Shown in pieces: positions 29,461 through 38,047 of a DNA stretch of 64,000 bases. The notes beneath the pieces are model-generated. The model was not told the DNA's origin. It saw only the letters and a program-made list of their open reading frames with translations, and ran no database searches. The number at the start of each line of letters is the position of its first letter. Position 1 is the first letter of the stretch. The stretch spans positions 124,001 through 188,000 of the forward strand of contig CAWHYL010000003.1 in assembly GCA_963833655.1 (NCBI GenBank). The letters are read 5' to 3'. Source of the DNA: 3-1-20CM-4-69-9 sp963833655 (GTDB taxonomy: Bacteria; Actinomycetota; Thermoleophilia; Gaiellales; Gaiellaceae). The translations under genes and the position numbers were made by a program.

Positions 29461-30057
29461 TGCGCCCGGGTCGCCTGCTGCGCGGCGGTAGCGCGGCGAA
29501 CGAGCAACTGACGGCCGTCATCGCGGCGGTGCTGCTTCCGCTGCTGGCCGCGGAGGGCGCGACGCTCCTCAATATCAGAGGCCTGCTGAACGTGCATGCC
29601 TTCGTCGGGATGCTCCTGATCCCCGTCGTTGCCGTGAAGCTGGTGAGCACCGGCTGGCGGATGGCGCGCTACTACACCGGCGGCGCAGGAATATGTCCGC
29701 CGCGGGCCGCCCATGATCCTGATCCGCATGGTCGTCGCCCCCGTTGTCATCGCCTCGACCGTCGTCCTCTTCGGGACCGGCGTCGCGCTCCTTGCCGTCA
29801 ACGAGACGCAGGGCACGCTCGTCGGCCTGCACAAGGCCAGCTTCGTCGTCTGGTTCGGCTCGATGTCGGTGCACGTGCTGACGAGGTTGCCGATCCTCCT
29901 TCGTGCGCTTCGTCACCGGCTGCCGGGCGGCGCGGTCCGCATCGGGCTCGCGACGCTCTCCGTGGTCGCCGGCGTCGGGCTGGCGACGCTGACGCTGCCG
30001 CAGGTCGACCACCTGCAGGACAACGTCTCCACGCACGTCGGCTTCGACGACGGCTAG
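29460..30057 (+). CDS. Small four-helix membrane protein, cytochrome b561-like (frameshifted)
   Basis: About 198 residues after removing one extra G near 29688 (which restores YYTGGAEYVRRGPPM). Four or five hydrophobic helices carry paired histidines in NVHAFVGMLL, GLHKASFVVWFG and SMSVHVLTRL, the spacing seen in DUF4405/cytochrome b561-type haem proteins, so a membrane electron-transfer or haem role is possible. GTG 29460 overlaps the clpC stop by one base, which implies co-transcription with clpC, although no functional link to proteolysis is known. Confidence 0.6.
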
Positions 30058-30061
30058 CGCC

Positions 30062-30682
30062 TCAGCGCTTGCCGGCGGCGCCCTTGATGGACGTACGCAC
30101 CAGCGGCGGAACGCCCTCCAACTCGCCCTCCTCGAGGCCGGTGACCTCGAAGCCCGCCGAGTCGATGGCCTGCAGCGTGCGGCGATTGGGATGGCAGCCG
30201 CCTGCGAACCATTGCCACGGCCGCTCCAGCCGGTCCTGCCAGCGCGCGAGCTTCGGGTCCTCGGCGCGCACGTGCTCGACGAAGACGAATCTGCCGGCCG
30301 GCCGCAGGACGCGGTGGATCTCGGCGAGCGCGCGGTCGACGTCGTCAACGGTGCAGAGCACCGTCATCGCGACGACGGTGTCGAAGGATTCGTCCTGGAA
30401 CGGCAGCTCTTCTGCCGGCGCTTGAACCAGCTGAATCTCGCGTCCCGTTTCCGCGGCTCGCCGTCGCGCGCGCCGGAGCATGGGCTCCGACGGCTCGACA
30501 CCGACGATCTCGTCAACGTCGGGGTAGTGCGGGAAGCTCAGCCCTGTGCCGACGCCGATCTCGAGGACACGGCCCCGCACGTCGGCGAGGAGGTCGCGGC
30601 GCAACGCTTCGCCGTGCTTCTTCTCCCACCGCGCCCCGAGGGGGTCGTAGAGGGCTGCGAAGACGCGTTCGCTAATCGACAC
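30062..30682 (-). CDS. Class I SAM-dependent methyltransferase (UbiE/METTL7-like)
   Basis: A 206-residue enzyme. GRVLEIGVGTGLSFPHYP is motif I, EIVGVEPSEPMLRRA motif II, APAEELPFQDESFDTVVAM motifs post-II/III, and EIHRVLRPAGRFVFVEHVRA motif post-III. The ending EHVRAEDPKLARWQDRLERP and GGCHPNRRTLQAI is characteristic of the phospholipid/thiol methyltransferase group that includes animal METTL7. Substrate not determinable. It is convergent with the small membrane protein gene and divergent from radA. Confidence 0.85.
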   Translation of the reverse strand: MSISERVFAALYDPLGARWEKKHGEALRRDLLADVRGRVLEIGVGTGLSFPHYPDVDEIVGVEPSEPMLRRARRRAAETGREIQLVQAPAEELPFQDESFDTVVAMTVLCTVDDVDRALAEIHRVLRPAGRFVFVEHVRAEDPKLARWQDRLERPWQWFAGGCHPNRRTLQAIDSAGFEVTGLEEGELEGVPPLVRTSIKGAAGKR

Positions 30683-30726
30683 AGAGTCGAATCTAACGCG
30701 GCACAGTCTCCGTCGGGACCCGAGCC

Positions 30727-30732
30727 TAGGAT
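30727..30732 (+). promoter_or_regulatory. Putative -10 box of a leaderless radA transcript
   Basis: TAGGAT ends 6 bases before GTG 30739. No ribosome-binding site lies in between. Confidence 0.45.
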
Positions 30733-30738
30733 GGCCGG

Positions 30739-32031
30739 GTGGCCAAGCCCGCCGTCAACTATGCGTGCACTGACTGCGGGTACTCGGCGGGTCGCTGGTT
30801 CGGGAAGTGCCCGGGCTGCAACGCATTCGGGACGCTGATCGAGGAGGTCGTCGGCGGCCCGACGGCAAAGGCGCCGCCGCAGCCGCCCCTTCGGCTCGTC
30901 GATGTCGAAGCCGCCGAGGCCGAGCGCATCCCGACAGGTGTCGCCGAGCTCGACCGCGTCCTGGGCGGTGGGCTCGTGCCGGCCTCGCTCGTGCTCGTCG
31001 GCGGCGAGCCCGGGGTCGGCAAGTCGACGCTGCTCCTGACGGCGCTCGCCGAGATGTCGAGGACGCGCCGGGCGCTGCTCGTGACGGGCGAAGAATCCGC
31101 AGCGCAGGTGAAGCTCCGCGCAGAGCGGCTCGGCGGCGCGGCGCGCGTCGAGATCCTCGCCGAGACGGAGCTCGACGCCGTGTGCGCGACGTTGGAGGCG
31201 GAGCGGCCCGCGGTGTGCGTGATCGACTCGGTTCAGACCCTGCACGCGGCGGACGTCGGCTCGGCGCCGGGCTCGGTCGCGCAGGTGCGCGAGGCCGCGG
31301 CGCGACTGCTGCGCGCGGCGAAGGAGCTCGGCGTCGCGACGATCCTCGTCGGGCACGTGACGAAGGACGGCACGGTCGCCGGCCCGCGCGTGCTCGAGCA
31401 TCTCGTCGATTGCGTCCTGCAGTTCGAGGGCGACCGCTACCACGCGCACCGCGTGCTGCGTGCGACGAAGAACCGCTTCGGCTCGACGAACGAGCTCGGC
31501 GTCTTCGAGATGACCGGAGCGGGCCTCGTGGGGGTCCCCGACCCGTCGGAGGTCTTCGGTCGCGCTGCCGGTAGCGAGGTCGGCTCGGCGGTCGCATGCG
31601 CCCTCGAGGGCACGCGGCCGATCCTGCTCGAGATCCAGGCGCTCGTCGCGCCGACGGACCTGGCGATGCCGCGGCGCGTCGCGACCGGTGTCGATCCGAA
31701 GCGTCTGGCGATGATCGTCGCCGTGCTCGGCCGGCACGCCCGCGTCGCGCTCGGGACCGCCGACGTCTTCGTGAACGTCGCCGGCGGCGTCCGGATCGAC
31801 GAGCCGGGGGCGGACCTCGGGATAGCGCTGGCGATCGCGTCGGCGGCGAAGGGCGCTCCTACGAAGGAGGCGCTCGCCGCGTTCGGCGAGATCGGGCTGA
31901 CGGGGCGGCTGCGCCAGGCGGCGCAGGCGGAGCGCCGGCTCGAGGAGTGCAGCAAGCTGGGGATGAAGACGGTGATCACGCCGGCGGAGAGCGAAACGCT
32001 GGCGAAAGCCGTGACTGCGGCGCTCGCCTAG
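30739..32031 (+). CDS. radA: DNA repair protein RadA
   Basis: RecA-like branch-migration helicase acting in recombination and repair. The 430 residues hold an N-terminal zinc finger (CTDCG...CPGCN, residues 9-27), Walker A GEPGVGKST (about residue 93), the RadA-specific KNRFG motif (TKNRFGSTNELGVFEM, about residue 245), and a Lon-protease-like C-terminal domain. GTG 30739 begins the protein just before the zinc finger. The order clpC-radA-disA is the same as in Bacillus, with two small inserted genes on each side. Confidence 0.97.
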   Translation: MAKPAVNYACTDCGYSAGRWFGKCPGCNAFGTLIEEVVGGPTAKAPPQPPLRLVDVEAAEAERIPTGVAELDRVLGGGLVPASLVLVGGEPGVGKSTLLLTALAEMSRTRRALLVTGEESAAQVKLRAERLGGAARVEILAETELDAVCATLEAERPAVCVIDSVQTLHAADVGSAPGSVAQVREAAARLLRAAKELGVATILVGHVTKDGTVAGPRVLEHLVDCVLQFEGDRYHAHRVLRATKNRFGSTNELGVFEMTGAGLVGVPDPSEVFGRAAGSEVGSAVACALEGTRPILLEIQALVAPTDLAMPRRVATGVDPKRLAMIVAVLGRHARVALGTADVFVNVAGGVRIDEPGADLGIALAIASAAKGAPTKEALAAFGEIGLTGRLRQAAQAERRLEECSKLGMKTVITPAESETLAKAVTAALA

Positions 32032-32148
32032 CTCCGCACGTCCGCGTCGAGATCGTCGACGTGCATTGTCAGGCTGCGTCCGGCAATCCGGTCGACGGCG
32101 TGCCCCGTATCTCTTGCGTACGTCAAATACAACCCGGGAGGCGCTCTC

Positions 32149-32649
32149 ATGGAAAGAGTCGCAACTCGTCTCGGGGCAGCAGTTGCACTGGTCGCATTGC
32201 TCGGCTCGGTCGCCGCGTTCTACGCGGTACGCGCGAACGGCGCGACTCATGTTCATGTTGTCACGACGGCGAACAACAAGACGCTCGGCAAGAAGATCCT
32301 CGTCAACCGCAAAGGGATGACGCTGTACAGCCTCAGCGTCGAGCGCAAGGGCCACTTCATCTGCACGAATTCGATGTGCCTGTCCATCTGGAAGCCGTTG
32401 ACCATCGCGAAAGGCGCCGTCGCCACCGGCGTCGCTCACCTCAGCATCGTCAAGCGGCCCGACGGCCGGCTTCAGGTCGCTTATCGCGGCGGACCGCTGT
32501 ACACCTTCGCGGAGGACACTCGCCGCGGCGACGTGAAGGGCAACGGGTTCAAGGACGTCGGCACGTGGCGCGTCGCGACGGTCGCGGCCGCCGCACCGGC
32601 GCCGCCTCCGACGACCACCGGTGGCTACGGCGGGGGGTACGGCCCCTAG
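32149..32649 (+). CDS. Secreted protein with COG4315/Lipoprotein_15 repeats
   Basis: A 166-residue exported protein. After a signal peptide (residues 8-30, no lipobox cysteine) it has two copies of the Yx(F/W)xxD-type repeat typical of PF03640: GMTLYSLSVERKGHFICTN with CLSIWKPLT, and GGPLYTFAEDTRRGDVKGNG. The C-terminus is a Pro/Thr stretch and GGYGGGYGP. Family members occur widely in actinobacteria, with unknown function; some are linked to electron transfer or copper. ATG 32149 is preceded by GGGAGG. The 117-base gap after radA holds its likely promoter, not clearly resolved. Confidence 0.82.
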   Translation: MERVATRLGAAVALVALLGSVAAFYAVRANGATHVHVVTTANNKTLGKKILVNRKGMTLYSLSVERKGHFICTNSMCLSIWKPLTIAKGAVATGVAHLSIVKRPDGRLQVAYRGGPLYTFAEDTRRGDVKGNGFKDVGTWRVATVAAAAPAPPPTTTGGYGGGYGP

Positions 32650-32653
32650 CAGC

Positions 32654-32659
32654 TAGCGT
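32654..32659 (+). promoter_or_regulatory. Putative -10 box of a leaderless EamA transporter gene
   Basis: TAGCGT ends 7 bases before GTG 32667 and supports that start over the internal GTG codons. Confidence 0.35.
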
Positions 32660-32666
32660 CTGATGC

Positions 32667-33578
32667 GTGTGGTGCGGCGTCGGGCAGAGGCCTGTGCTCG
32701 CCGTGCTCGTCGGCGCGGTCGCGATTGCGTTCTCCGGGATTCTCTTCCGGCTCTCGCACGTGTCCGCGTCGACGGGCGCGTTTTACCGCTGCGTCTTCGC
32801 CCTACCGCCGCTCTGGTTCCTCGCGCATCGCGAGACGCGCCGCTACGGGCGGCCGTCGCGGCGGGCGACGAGGCTCGGCTTGATCGCCGGCGCCTTCTTC
32901 GCGGCCGACCTGATCCTGTGGCACAACGGCATCGAGCAGGTCGGCGCCGGCCTCGCGACCGTCCTCGGGAACACGCAGGTGATCATGGTCGGGCTGCTGG
33001 CCTGGGCGTTGCTCGGCGAGCGGCCTCCGCGGTCGTCGCTGGCGGCGATTCCGGTGGTGGGTTTCGGCGTCCTGCTCATCTCCGGCGTGCTCGAGCAAGG
33101 CGCGTACGGCTCGAACCCGGGCCTCGGCGTCCTCTACGGGCTTCTCACCGCGATCGCGTACTCCGGCTTTCTGCTCGTCCTCCGCGAGGGAAGCCGCGAC
33201 CTGCGCCGGCCGGCCGGGCCGCTCTTCACGGCGACCTTCGCGTCGGCCGTGGGCTGCGCGGCCATCGGCGCGGTCGTCGGCGACCTCGACCTGACGCCGT
33301 CGTGGGCCGCGATCGGGTGGCTGATCCTGCTGGCGCTCTCCTCGCAGGTGCTCGGGTGGCTGCTGATCTCGACGTCGCTGCCGCGGCTGCCTGCCGTGAC
33401 GACGTCGATCCTGCTGACGTTCCAACCGGTCTGCTCGGTGTTCTTCGCCGCCCTGATCCTGAGCGAGTCGCCCTCCTGGCTGCAGCTCGCCGGCGCCGGC
33501 TGCATCCTCGTGGGCCTCGTGGTCGCGACGGTCGCCCGCCGGGACGTGCGTTCGCCCGAGCCTGAGCTCGCAGGCTGA
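32667..33578 (+). CDS. EamA-family (DMT superfamily) permease
   Basis: A 303-residue inner-membrane protein with ten predicted helices arranged as two EamA repeats (about 8-145 and 158-293). Characteristic parts are AFYRCVFALPPLWFL, GLATVLGNTQVIMVGLLAW and TSILLTFQPVCSVFFAALIL with SESPSWLQLAGAGCILVGL, the conserved end-of-repeat motif. Family members export amino acids or metabolites; the substrate is unknown. GTG 32667 gives a full first helix. It is followed by disA after 18 bases. Confidence 0.88.
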   Translation: MWCGVGQRPVLAVLVGAVAIAFSGILFRLSHVSASTGAFYRCVFALPPLWFLAHRETRRYGRPSRRATRLGLIAGAFFAADLILWHNGIEQVGAGLATVLGNTQVIMVGLLAWALLGERPPRSSLAAIPVVGFGVLLISGVLEQGAYGSNPGLGVLYGLLTAIAYSGFLLVLREGSRDLRRPAGPLFTATFASAVGCAAIGAVVGDLDLTPSWAAIGWLILLALSSQVLGWLLISTSLPRLPAVTTSILLTFQPVCSVFFAALILSESPSWLQLAGAGCILVGLVVATVARRDVRSPEPELAG

Positions 33579-33596
33579 CCTGGCAGACTTAGCTCG

Positions 33597-34730
33597 ATGC
33601 CGGAGTCACAAGGCGCCACTGCCCTAGGCTTCACGCGCACGCCGTCCGAGGACGACCCGCGCCGCGACCCGCTGCTCCTCGACGCGCTCGCGCGGATCGC
33701 GCCGGGAACGGAGCTTCGCCAGGCGATCGACGACGTGATTCGTTCGCACGAGGGCGCCCTCATCGTCGTGGGCGATCCCGGCGAGCTCTCGTTTCTCTAC
33801 TCCGGCGGCATGCGGCTCGACCAACCCTTCACGCCGCAGTTCCTCTTCGAGCTGGCGAAGATGGACGGAGCGATCATCGTGAGCCCGACGCTGACGAAGA
33901 TCGCCTACGCGAACGTGCAGCTGACGCCGGACCCGACGATTCCGTCGGCAGAGACCGGGACGCGACATCGCACTGCCGAGCGTGTGGCGAAGCAGACGGG
34001 CGCTCTCGTCGTCTCGATCTCCCAGCAGCGCTCGACGATCTCGGTCTACGTCGCGCAAGCGCGCTACCAGCTCGGCCCCGTGCCGGAGGTCCTTGCGAAG
34101 ACGAACCAGGCGCTCGCAACGCTCGAGACGTATCGACAGCGTCTCGACCAGGTCCTGACCCGGCTGACGGCGCTCGAGTTCCAGAACGCCGTCGTCCTCG
34201 ACGACGTGATCGTCGTCCTGCAGCGCGCGGAGATGACCACCCGGATGGCCACGGAGATCGAGCGCGACTGCGTCGAGCTGGGCGCCGAGGCGCGCCTCAT
34301 CCGGATGCAGCTGCACGAGCTCATCGGCGAGGTTCCGGCAGAGCGCGGCGCGGTCGTGCACGACTACCACGCCCACGGCGCCGGGCCGCGCGCGGAGCTC
34401 GCGCTCGAGGGGCTGCACGCGCTCCCGTACCGGCAGCTGCTCGAGTCGGAGCGGCTCGCGGAGCTGCTGGGCTACGCGCGCGACGTCAACCCGCTCGATC
34501 ACTCCGTCTCACCGCGCGGCTACCGGATCCTGTCGCACATCCCGCGCTTGCCCGACCAGGTCGTCAAGACGGTCGTCGCCGATCTCGGCGACCTCGAGGC
34601 GATCGTCCGCGCGTCCCAGCGGGACCTCGAGGCGATCAGCGGCGTCGGCAACGTACGCGCGAGAGAGATCCGCGAGGGGCTCCGGCGCCTGCAGGAGCAC
34701 AACCTCGTCGACAGGTACCTGCAACTCTGA
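33597..34730 (+). CDS. disA: DNA integrity scanning diadenylate cyclase DisA
   Basis: Octameric enzyme that makes cyclic di-AMP from two ATP and pauses at branched DNA. The 377 residues have the DAC domain (about 25-150) with the DGA catalytic motif in KMDGAIIV (residue 88) and the ATP-binding RHR in TGTRHRTAERVAKQTGA (about 122), a helical linker, and the C-terminal helix-hairpin-helix DNA-binding domain (ISGVGNVRAREIREGL). ATG 33597 is preceded by CAGACT at 7 bases. The radA-disA pairing is ancestral; RadA is known to interact with DisA in Bacillus. Confidence 0.96.
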   Translation: MPESQGATALGFTRTPSEDDPRRDPLLLDALARIAPGTELRQAIDDVIRSHEGALIVVGDPGELSFLYSGGMRLDQPFTPQFLFELAKMDGAIIVSPTLTKIAYANVQLTPDPTIPSAETGTRHRTAERVAKQTGALVVSISQQRSTISVYVAQARYQLGPVPEVLAKTNQALATLETYRQRLDQVLTRLTALEFQNAVVLDDVIVVLQRAEMTTRMATEIERDCVELGAEARLIRMQLHELIGEVPAERGAVVHDYHAHGAGPRAELALEGLHALPYRQLLESERLAELLGYARDVNPLDHSVSPRGYRILSHIPRLPDQVVKTVVADLGDLEAIVRASQRDLEAISGVGNVRAREIREGLRRLQEHNLVDRYLQL

Positions 34731-35836
34731 GGCACGCTAGACCGCTCGTCGCCGCGTTCGCGGTCTTCGGGCTGTACTGGGGGTCCTGGGCAGCCTGTCT
34801 GCCCGCAATCCAGCGGCAGACCGGCGCGAGCGACGCGCAGCTCGGCCTCGCGCTGTTGTGCGTCGCCCTTGCGTCCCTGCCGGCGATGCTGGCAGCGGGA
34901 AGGCTTGCCGATCCCTTCGGCGCGCGCCTCGTTCCCCTCGCGCTCGCGACCTTCGGCGTCGCGACCGCGTTCCCCGGGCTGACGCACTCGGTGCCTGCGC
35001 TCTGCGTCGCGCTGGCGTTTGTCGGCGTCGGCACGGGGGCCCTGGACGTGGCCATCAACGCGCAGGCCGCGACGATCGAGGCCCGGCATCACGTGCGCGT
35101 GATGGATGGTCTGCACGCGGCGTTTTCGATCGGGGTGCTGTGCGGCGGCGTCGGCGCCGGGCTGCTGCGTCGCGCCGGCGCGCATCCGTCGTGGATCCTC
35201 GGGGGCGTCGCCGCGCTGGTGCTGCTCGCAACCGTCTTGAACCTGGCGCCGTCGGCCCCGCCGGAGCAGGTTCAGCGGCGCGCGCGGCTGGCCCGCCCGC
35301 TGCTGGTCGTCGGCGGCGTGCTGGCCGTCGCGTTCGTCGTGGAGAGTGGGCTGGAAGGCTGGAGCGCCCTCTTCCTCGAGCGCACGCTCGACTCCGGCCC
35401 CGCCGTCAGCGGCCTCGGCCCGGGACTGTTCGCCGCCGCGATGGCGACGGGACGCCTGCTGTCGCAGCGAGCGCAGCAGCCGTCCGTTTTTGCGCGGATG
35501 CTGTTCGCCGGCGTGGCCGCCGCTGCCGGGCTCGTCGTCTCGGCGACGGCGCAGCACTCGGCCGTCGCGCTCGCGGGATTCGTCATCGCCGGCGGCGGGC
35601 TCGCGCTTTCGGCGCCGACGCTGTTCGGCGTCGCCGGGCGGCTCGGCGGCGCCGGCGGGCGGGGGTCCGCCCTGTCCACCGTGGCCATCCTCGGGTACCT
35701 CGGCTTCGTCGTCGGGCCGCCCCTGATCGGCGCCGTCTCGAGCGCCTCGAGCCTCCGGGGCGGCTTCCTGTTCCTTTGCGCCATGGCCATTGTGCTCGCC
35801 CTGTGCGCGCCGCTCCTCCGGGAAAGCGCTGCTTAG
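34727..35836 (+). CDS. MFS transporter
   Basis: Major facilitator of about 369 residues, 12 helices. Helix 1 is VAAFAVFGLYWGSWAACLP, followed by the loop SDAQLGLALL and ASLPAMLAAGRLADPFGARL, the conserved helix 2-3 loop G-x-L-a-D-x-x-G-x-R. The family resembles fucose/sugar and drug permeases (ALDVAINAQAATIEARHHVR). The only canonical in-frame start, TTG 34856, would delete helix 1 and part of helix 2. A CTG at 34727 places the N-terminus as LRHARPLV and overlaps the disA stop by four bases, like the other coupled genes here; it is taken as the start. Confidence 0.82.
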   Translation: MRHARPLVAAFAVFGLYWGSWAACLPAIQRQTGASDAQLGLALLCVALASLPAMLAAGRLADPFGARLVPLALATFGVATAFPGLTHSVPALCVALAFVGVGTGALDVAINAQAATIEARHHVRVMDGLHAAFSIGVLCGGVGAGLLRRAGAHPSWILGGVAALVLLATVLNLAPSAPPEQVQRRARLARPLLVVGGVLAVAFVVESGLEGWSALFLERTLDSGPAVSGLGPGLFAAAMATGRLLSQRAQQPSVFARMLFAGVAAAAGLVVSATAQHSAVALAGFVIAGGGLALSAPTLFGVAGRLGGAGGRGSALSTVAILGYLGFVVGPPLIGAVSSASSLRGGFLFLCAMAIVLALCAPLLRESAA

Positions 35837-35856
35837 CAGGGAAAATCGCCGAAAAG

Positions 35857-35885
35857 TGGCCATTTCCAGCGCCTTTTGGTAGACT
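35857..35885 (+). promoter_or_regulatory. Putative carD promoter
   Basis: TGGCCA (35857-35862), 17-base spacer, TAGACT (35880-35885). The leader then contains a perfect hairpin, GCCGGCGG/CCGCCGGC (35897-35919), before the AAAGGGG ribosome-binding site of carD. Confidence 0.45.
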
Positions 35886-35952
35886 TGTTCACCTCGGCCG
35901 GCGGAAGAACCCCGCCGGCTTCGCGGTCACATAAGGACGGAAAGGGGCGGGC

Positions 35953-36591
35953 TTGTACAAAGTCGGCGACAAGGTGGTGTATCCGCACCACGGGGCAGGC
36001 ACGGTCGTAAAGAAGGAAAAGCGCGAGGTGCTCGGTGAGAAGCGCGAGTACCTGACGATCAAGATCCTGCACAACGACATGACGGTCAACGTCCCCTCGG
36101 AGAACGCCGAGAAGGTGGGCCTCCGGAAGGTGATCGGCGAAGACATGGTCAAGGTCGTCGTCAAGGCACTGACCGGCGGCGGCACGCAGATGCCGAAGAA
36201 CTGGAACCGGCGCTTCAAGCACAACCGCGACAAGATGAAGACCGGCGACATCCTCGAGCTCGCGGAGGTCGTCCGGAACCTGTCGCTGCGCGACCACGAG
36301 AAGGGCCTGTCCACCGGCGAGAAGCAGATGTTCGTGAAGGCGAAGAAGATCCTCGCCAGCGAGCTGATGTACGCCAAGGACATGGACGAGGAGGAGGCCG
36401 CCGAGTGGCTCGACGGCGTCCTCGTCTCGAGCGCGAACGGCACGGCGAACGGTCGCAAGACGACGGCGAAGCCGGCAAAGGTTGCGTCGAAGACGACCGC
36501 GGCCAAGCCCGCGGCAGCTCGCAAGCCGGCCGCGCGGAAGGCCCCGGCGAAGCCCGCACCGAAGACGAAGGCGCGCAGCGCCTCGAGGTGA
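35953..36591 (+). CDS. carD: CarD-family transcriptional regulator with basic C-terminal tail
   Basis: Binds the RNA polymerase beta subunit and stabilises the open promoter complex. Residues 1-160 are the conserved protein: Tudor-like interaction domain MYKVGDKVVYPHHGAGTVVK and the helical DNA-binding domain with WNRRFKHNRDKMKTGDILEL and GEKQMFVKAKKILASEL. Unusually, residues 165-212 form a low-complexity Lys/Ala/Pro tail (AKPAKVASKTTAAKPAAARK and further repeats), like a histone H1 tail, absent from mycobacterial CarD (162 residues). TTG 35953 follows GGAAAGGGG. Its stop overlaps the ispD start (GTGA). Confidence 0.93.
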   Translation: MYKVGDKVVYPHHGAGTVVKKEKREVLGEKREYLTIKILHNDMTVNVPSENAEKVGLRKVIGEDMVKVVVKALTGGGTQMPKNWNRRFKHNRDKMKTGDILELAEVVRNLSLRDHEKGLSTGEKQMFVKAKKILASELMYAKDMDEEEAAEWLDGVLVSSANGTANGRKTTAKPAKVASKTTAAKPAAARKPAARKAPAKPAPKTKARSASR

Positions 36592-37250
36592 GCGCGTGGG
36601 CCGTCCTCGCTGCAGCCGGTAGCGGGGAGAGGCTCGGCGCAGACCGGCCCAAGGCGTTCGTCCGCCTCGGCGAGCAACCGCTCCTCGCGGAGAGCCTCGC
36701 GCGGCTCGACGCGTCCGACTGGATCGACGCGATCGTCGTCGCAGCGCCCCCCGGCTGGGAGGAGCCGGCGATCCTGCTCGCAGAGGAGCTCGGCTGCGGC
36801 AAGGTCAGCGCCTGCGTGACGGGCGGAGCGACGCGAACCGACTCGGTCCGCGTCGGCGTCGCCGAGGTTCCGCCTGATGCGGCCGTCATCCTCGTCCACG
36901 ACGCGGCGCGCCCGCTGCTCGACGACTCCGTCGTCGAACGTGTCGTGACGGCGCTCGGCGACGGCTGGGACGGGGCGGTGCCCGCGCTGCGGGTTGCCGA
37001 CACCGTAAAGCGTGTCGACGGCGAACGCATCGTCGAGACGCTGCAGCGCGACGAGCTCAGGACGGTGCAGACGCCGCAGGCGTTCGTTGCCGACGTCCTG
37101 CGCGGTGCTCTTGCCTCCGGCTCCGCGTGGACCGACTGCGCGGCGGCCGTCGAGGCGGCGGGCGGTCGGGTGCGCGTCGTCGCCGGCGACCCACGGCTGC
37201 TGAAGGTCACCGACGCGGCCGATCTCGACCGCGCGGCTGCGCTCCTGTGA
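36588..37250 (+). CDS. ispD: 2-C-methyl-D-erythritol 4-phosphate cytidylyltransferase
   Basis: Third step of the MEP isoprenoid pathway: MEP plus CTP to CDP-ME. The 220 residues show the nucleotide-binding AVLAAAGSGERLGADRPKAF near the N-terminus (G-x-G-x-R-x8-K), VLVHDAARPL, and QTPQAFVADVLRGAL and DPRLLKVTDAADLDRA at the end. GTG 36588 overlaps the carD stop by four bases and places the glycine-rich loop at the expected distance. ispD, the PHP gene and ispF are chained by GTGA overlaps, forming one operon with carD. Confidence 0.95.
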   Translation: MSAWAVLAAAGSGERLGADRPKAFVRLGEQPLLAESLARLDASDWIDAIVVAAPPGWEEPAILLAEELGCGKVSACVTGGATRTDSVRVGVAEVPPDAAVILVHDAARPLLDDSVVERVVTALGDGWDGAVPALRVADTVKRVDGERIVETLQRDELRTVQTPQAFVADVLRGALASGSAWTDCAAAVEAAGGRVRVVAGDPRLLKVTDAADLDRAAALL

Positions 37251-38047
37251 TCGTCGACTACCACATGCACCTGCGCAACGAGCGCGAGGAGATCGCGCAC
37301 GACGCGCCGTCGGTCGAGCCGTTCGTCGCTGCGGCGCGTGCGGCAGGCGTCGACGAGATCGGCTTCACCGAGCACGCGTACTACTTCACACAGCTGCGCA
37401 CGCTCTGGTCGGTGCCGTACCAGATGGAGCGCTGCGTCTACGACCTCGACGCGTATGTCGGCGCGGTGCTGCACGCGCGCGAGCGCGGTCTCCCGGTCAA
37501 GCTCGGCCTGGAGGTCGACTACGTGCCCGGCCGCGAGGACGAGACGCGCGCGCTGCTTGCGTCGTATCCGTGGGACTACCTGCTCGGGTCGGTGCACTTC
37601 GTCGACGGGCTCGGGATCGACGGCGCGCCGCGCCTCGCCGACGAGGTGGGCGTGGAGGGGATGTGGCGGCGCTACTTCGAGCTGCTCGCGCGCGCGGCGC
37701 GCAGCCGCCTGTTCGACTCGCTGTCGCACCCGGATCTCGCGAAGGTGTTCGGCGACCGCATCGCGTTCGACTACACGGCGATCTCGGACGCGATCGCGGA
37801 ATCGGGCGTCGCCGTCGAGGTCTCGACGGCGGGCCTGCGCAAGCCCGTCGGCGAGCTCTACCCGCATCCCGACTTCCTCGGCGCGTGCCGGGAGCGCGGC
37901 GTTCCGGTCACGACCGGATCGGACGCTCACGTTCCGGAGCTCGTCGGACGGGACTTCGACCGCGCGCGGGAGCTGCTGCGGGCCGCCGGCTACGAGACGG
38001 TTACCGTGTTCGAGGGGCGACGGGCTCGCCAGGAGCCGATCGGGTGA
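37247..38047 (+). CDS. PHP-domain histidinol-phosphatase family protein
   Basis: A 266-residue PHP-fold phosphoesterase. Metal ligands are visible in VDYHMHL (HxH), IGFTEHAYYF (EH), LGLEVDYVPG, LLGSVHFVDG (H), SLSHPDLAKVF and TTGSDAHVPE (DxH). These match HisK-type histidinol phosphatases, which make histidinol in histidine synthesis, but the family also contains other phosphatases. It is placed between ispD and ispF, joined to both by GTGA overlaps, so a role in MEP-pathway metabolism is possible; no such enzyme is known. Confidence 0.82.
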   Translation: MIVDYHMHLRNEREEIAHDAPSVEPFVAAARAAGVDEIGFTEHAYYFTQLRTLWSVPYQMERCVYDLDAYVGAVLHARERGLPVKLGLEVDYVPGREDETRALLASYPWDYLLGSVHFVDGLGIDGAPRLADEVGVEGMWRRYFELLARAARSRLFDSLSHPDLAKVFGDRIAFDYTAISDAIAESGVAVEVSTAGLRKPVGELYPHPDFLGACRERGVPVTTGSDAHVPELVGRDFDRARELLRAAGYETVTVFEGRRARQEPIG

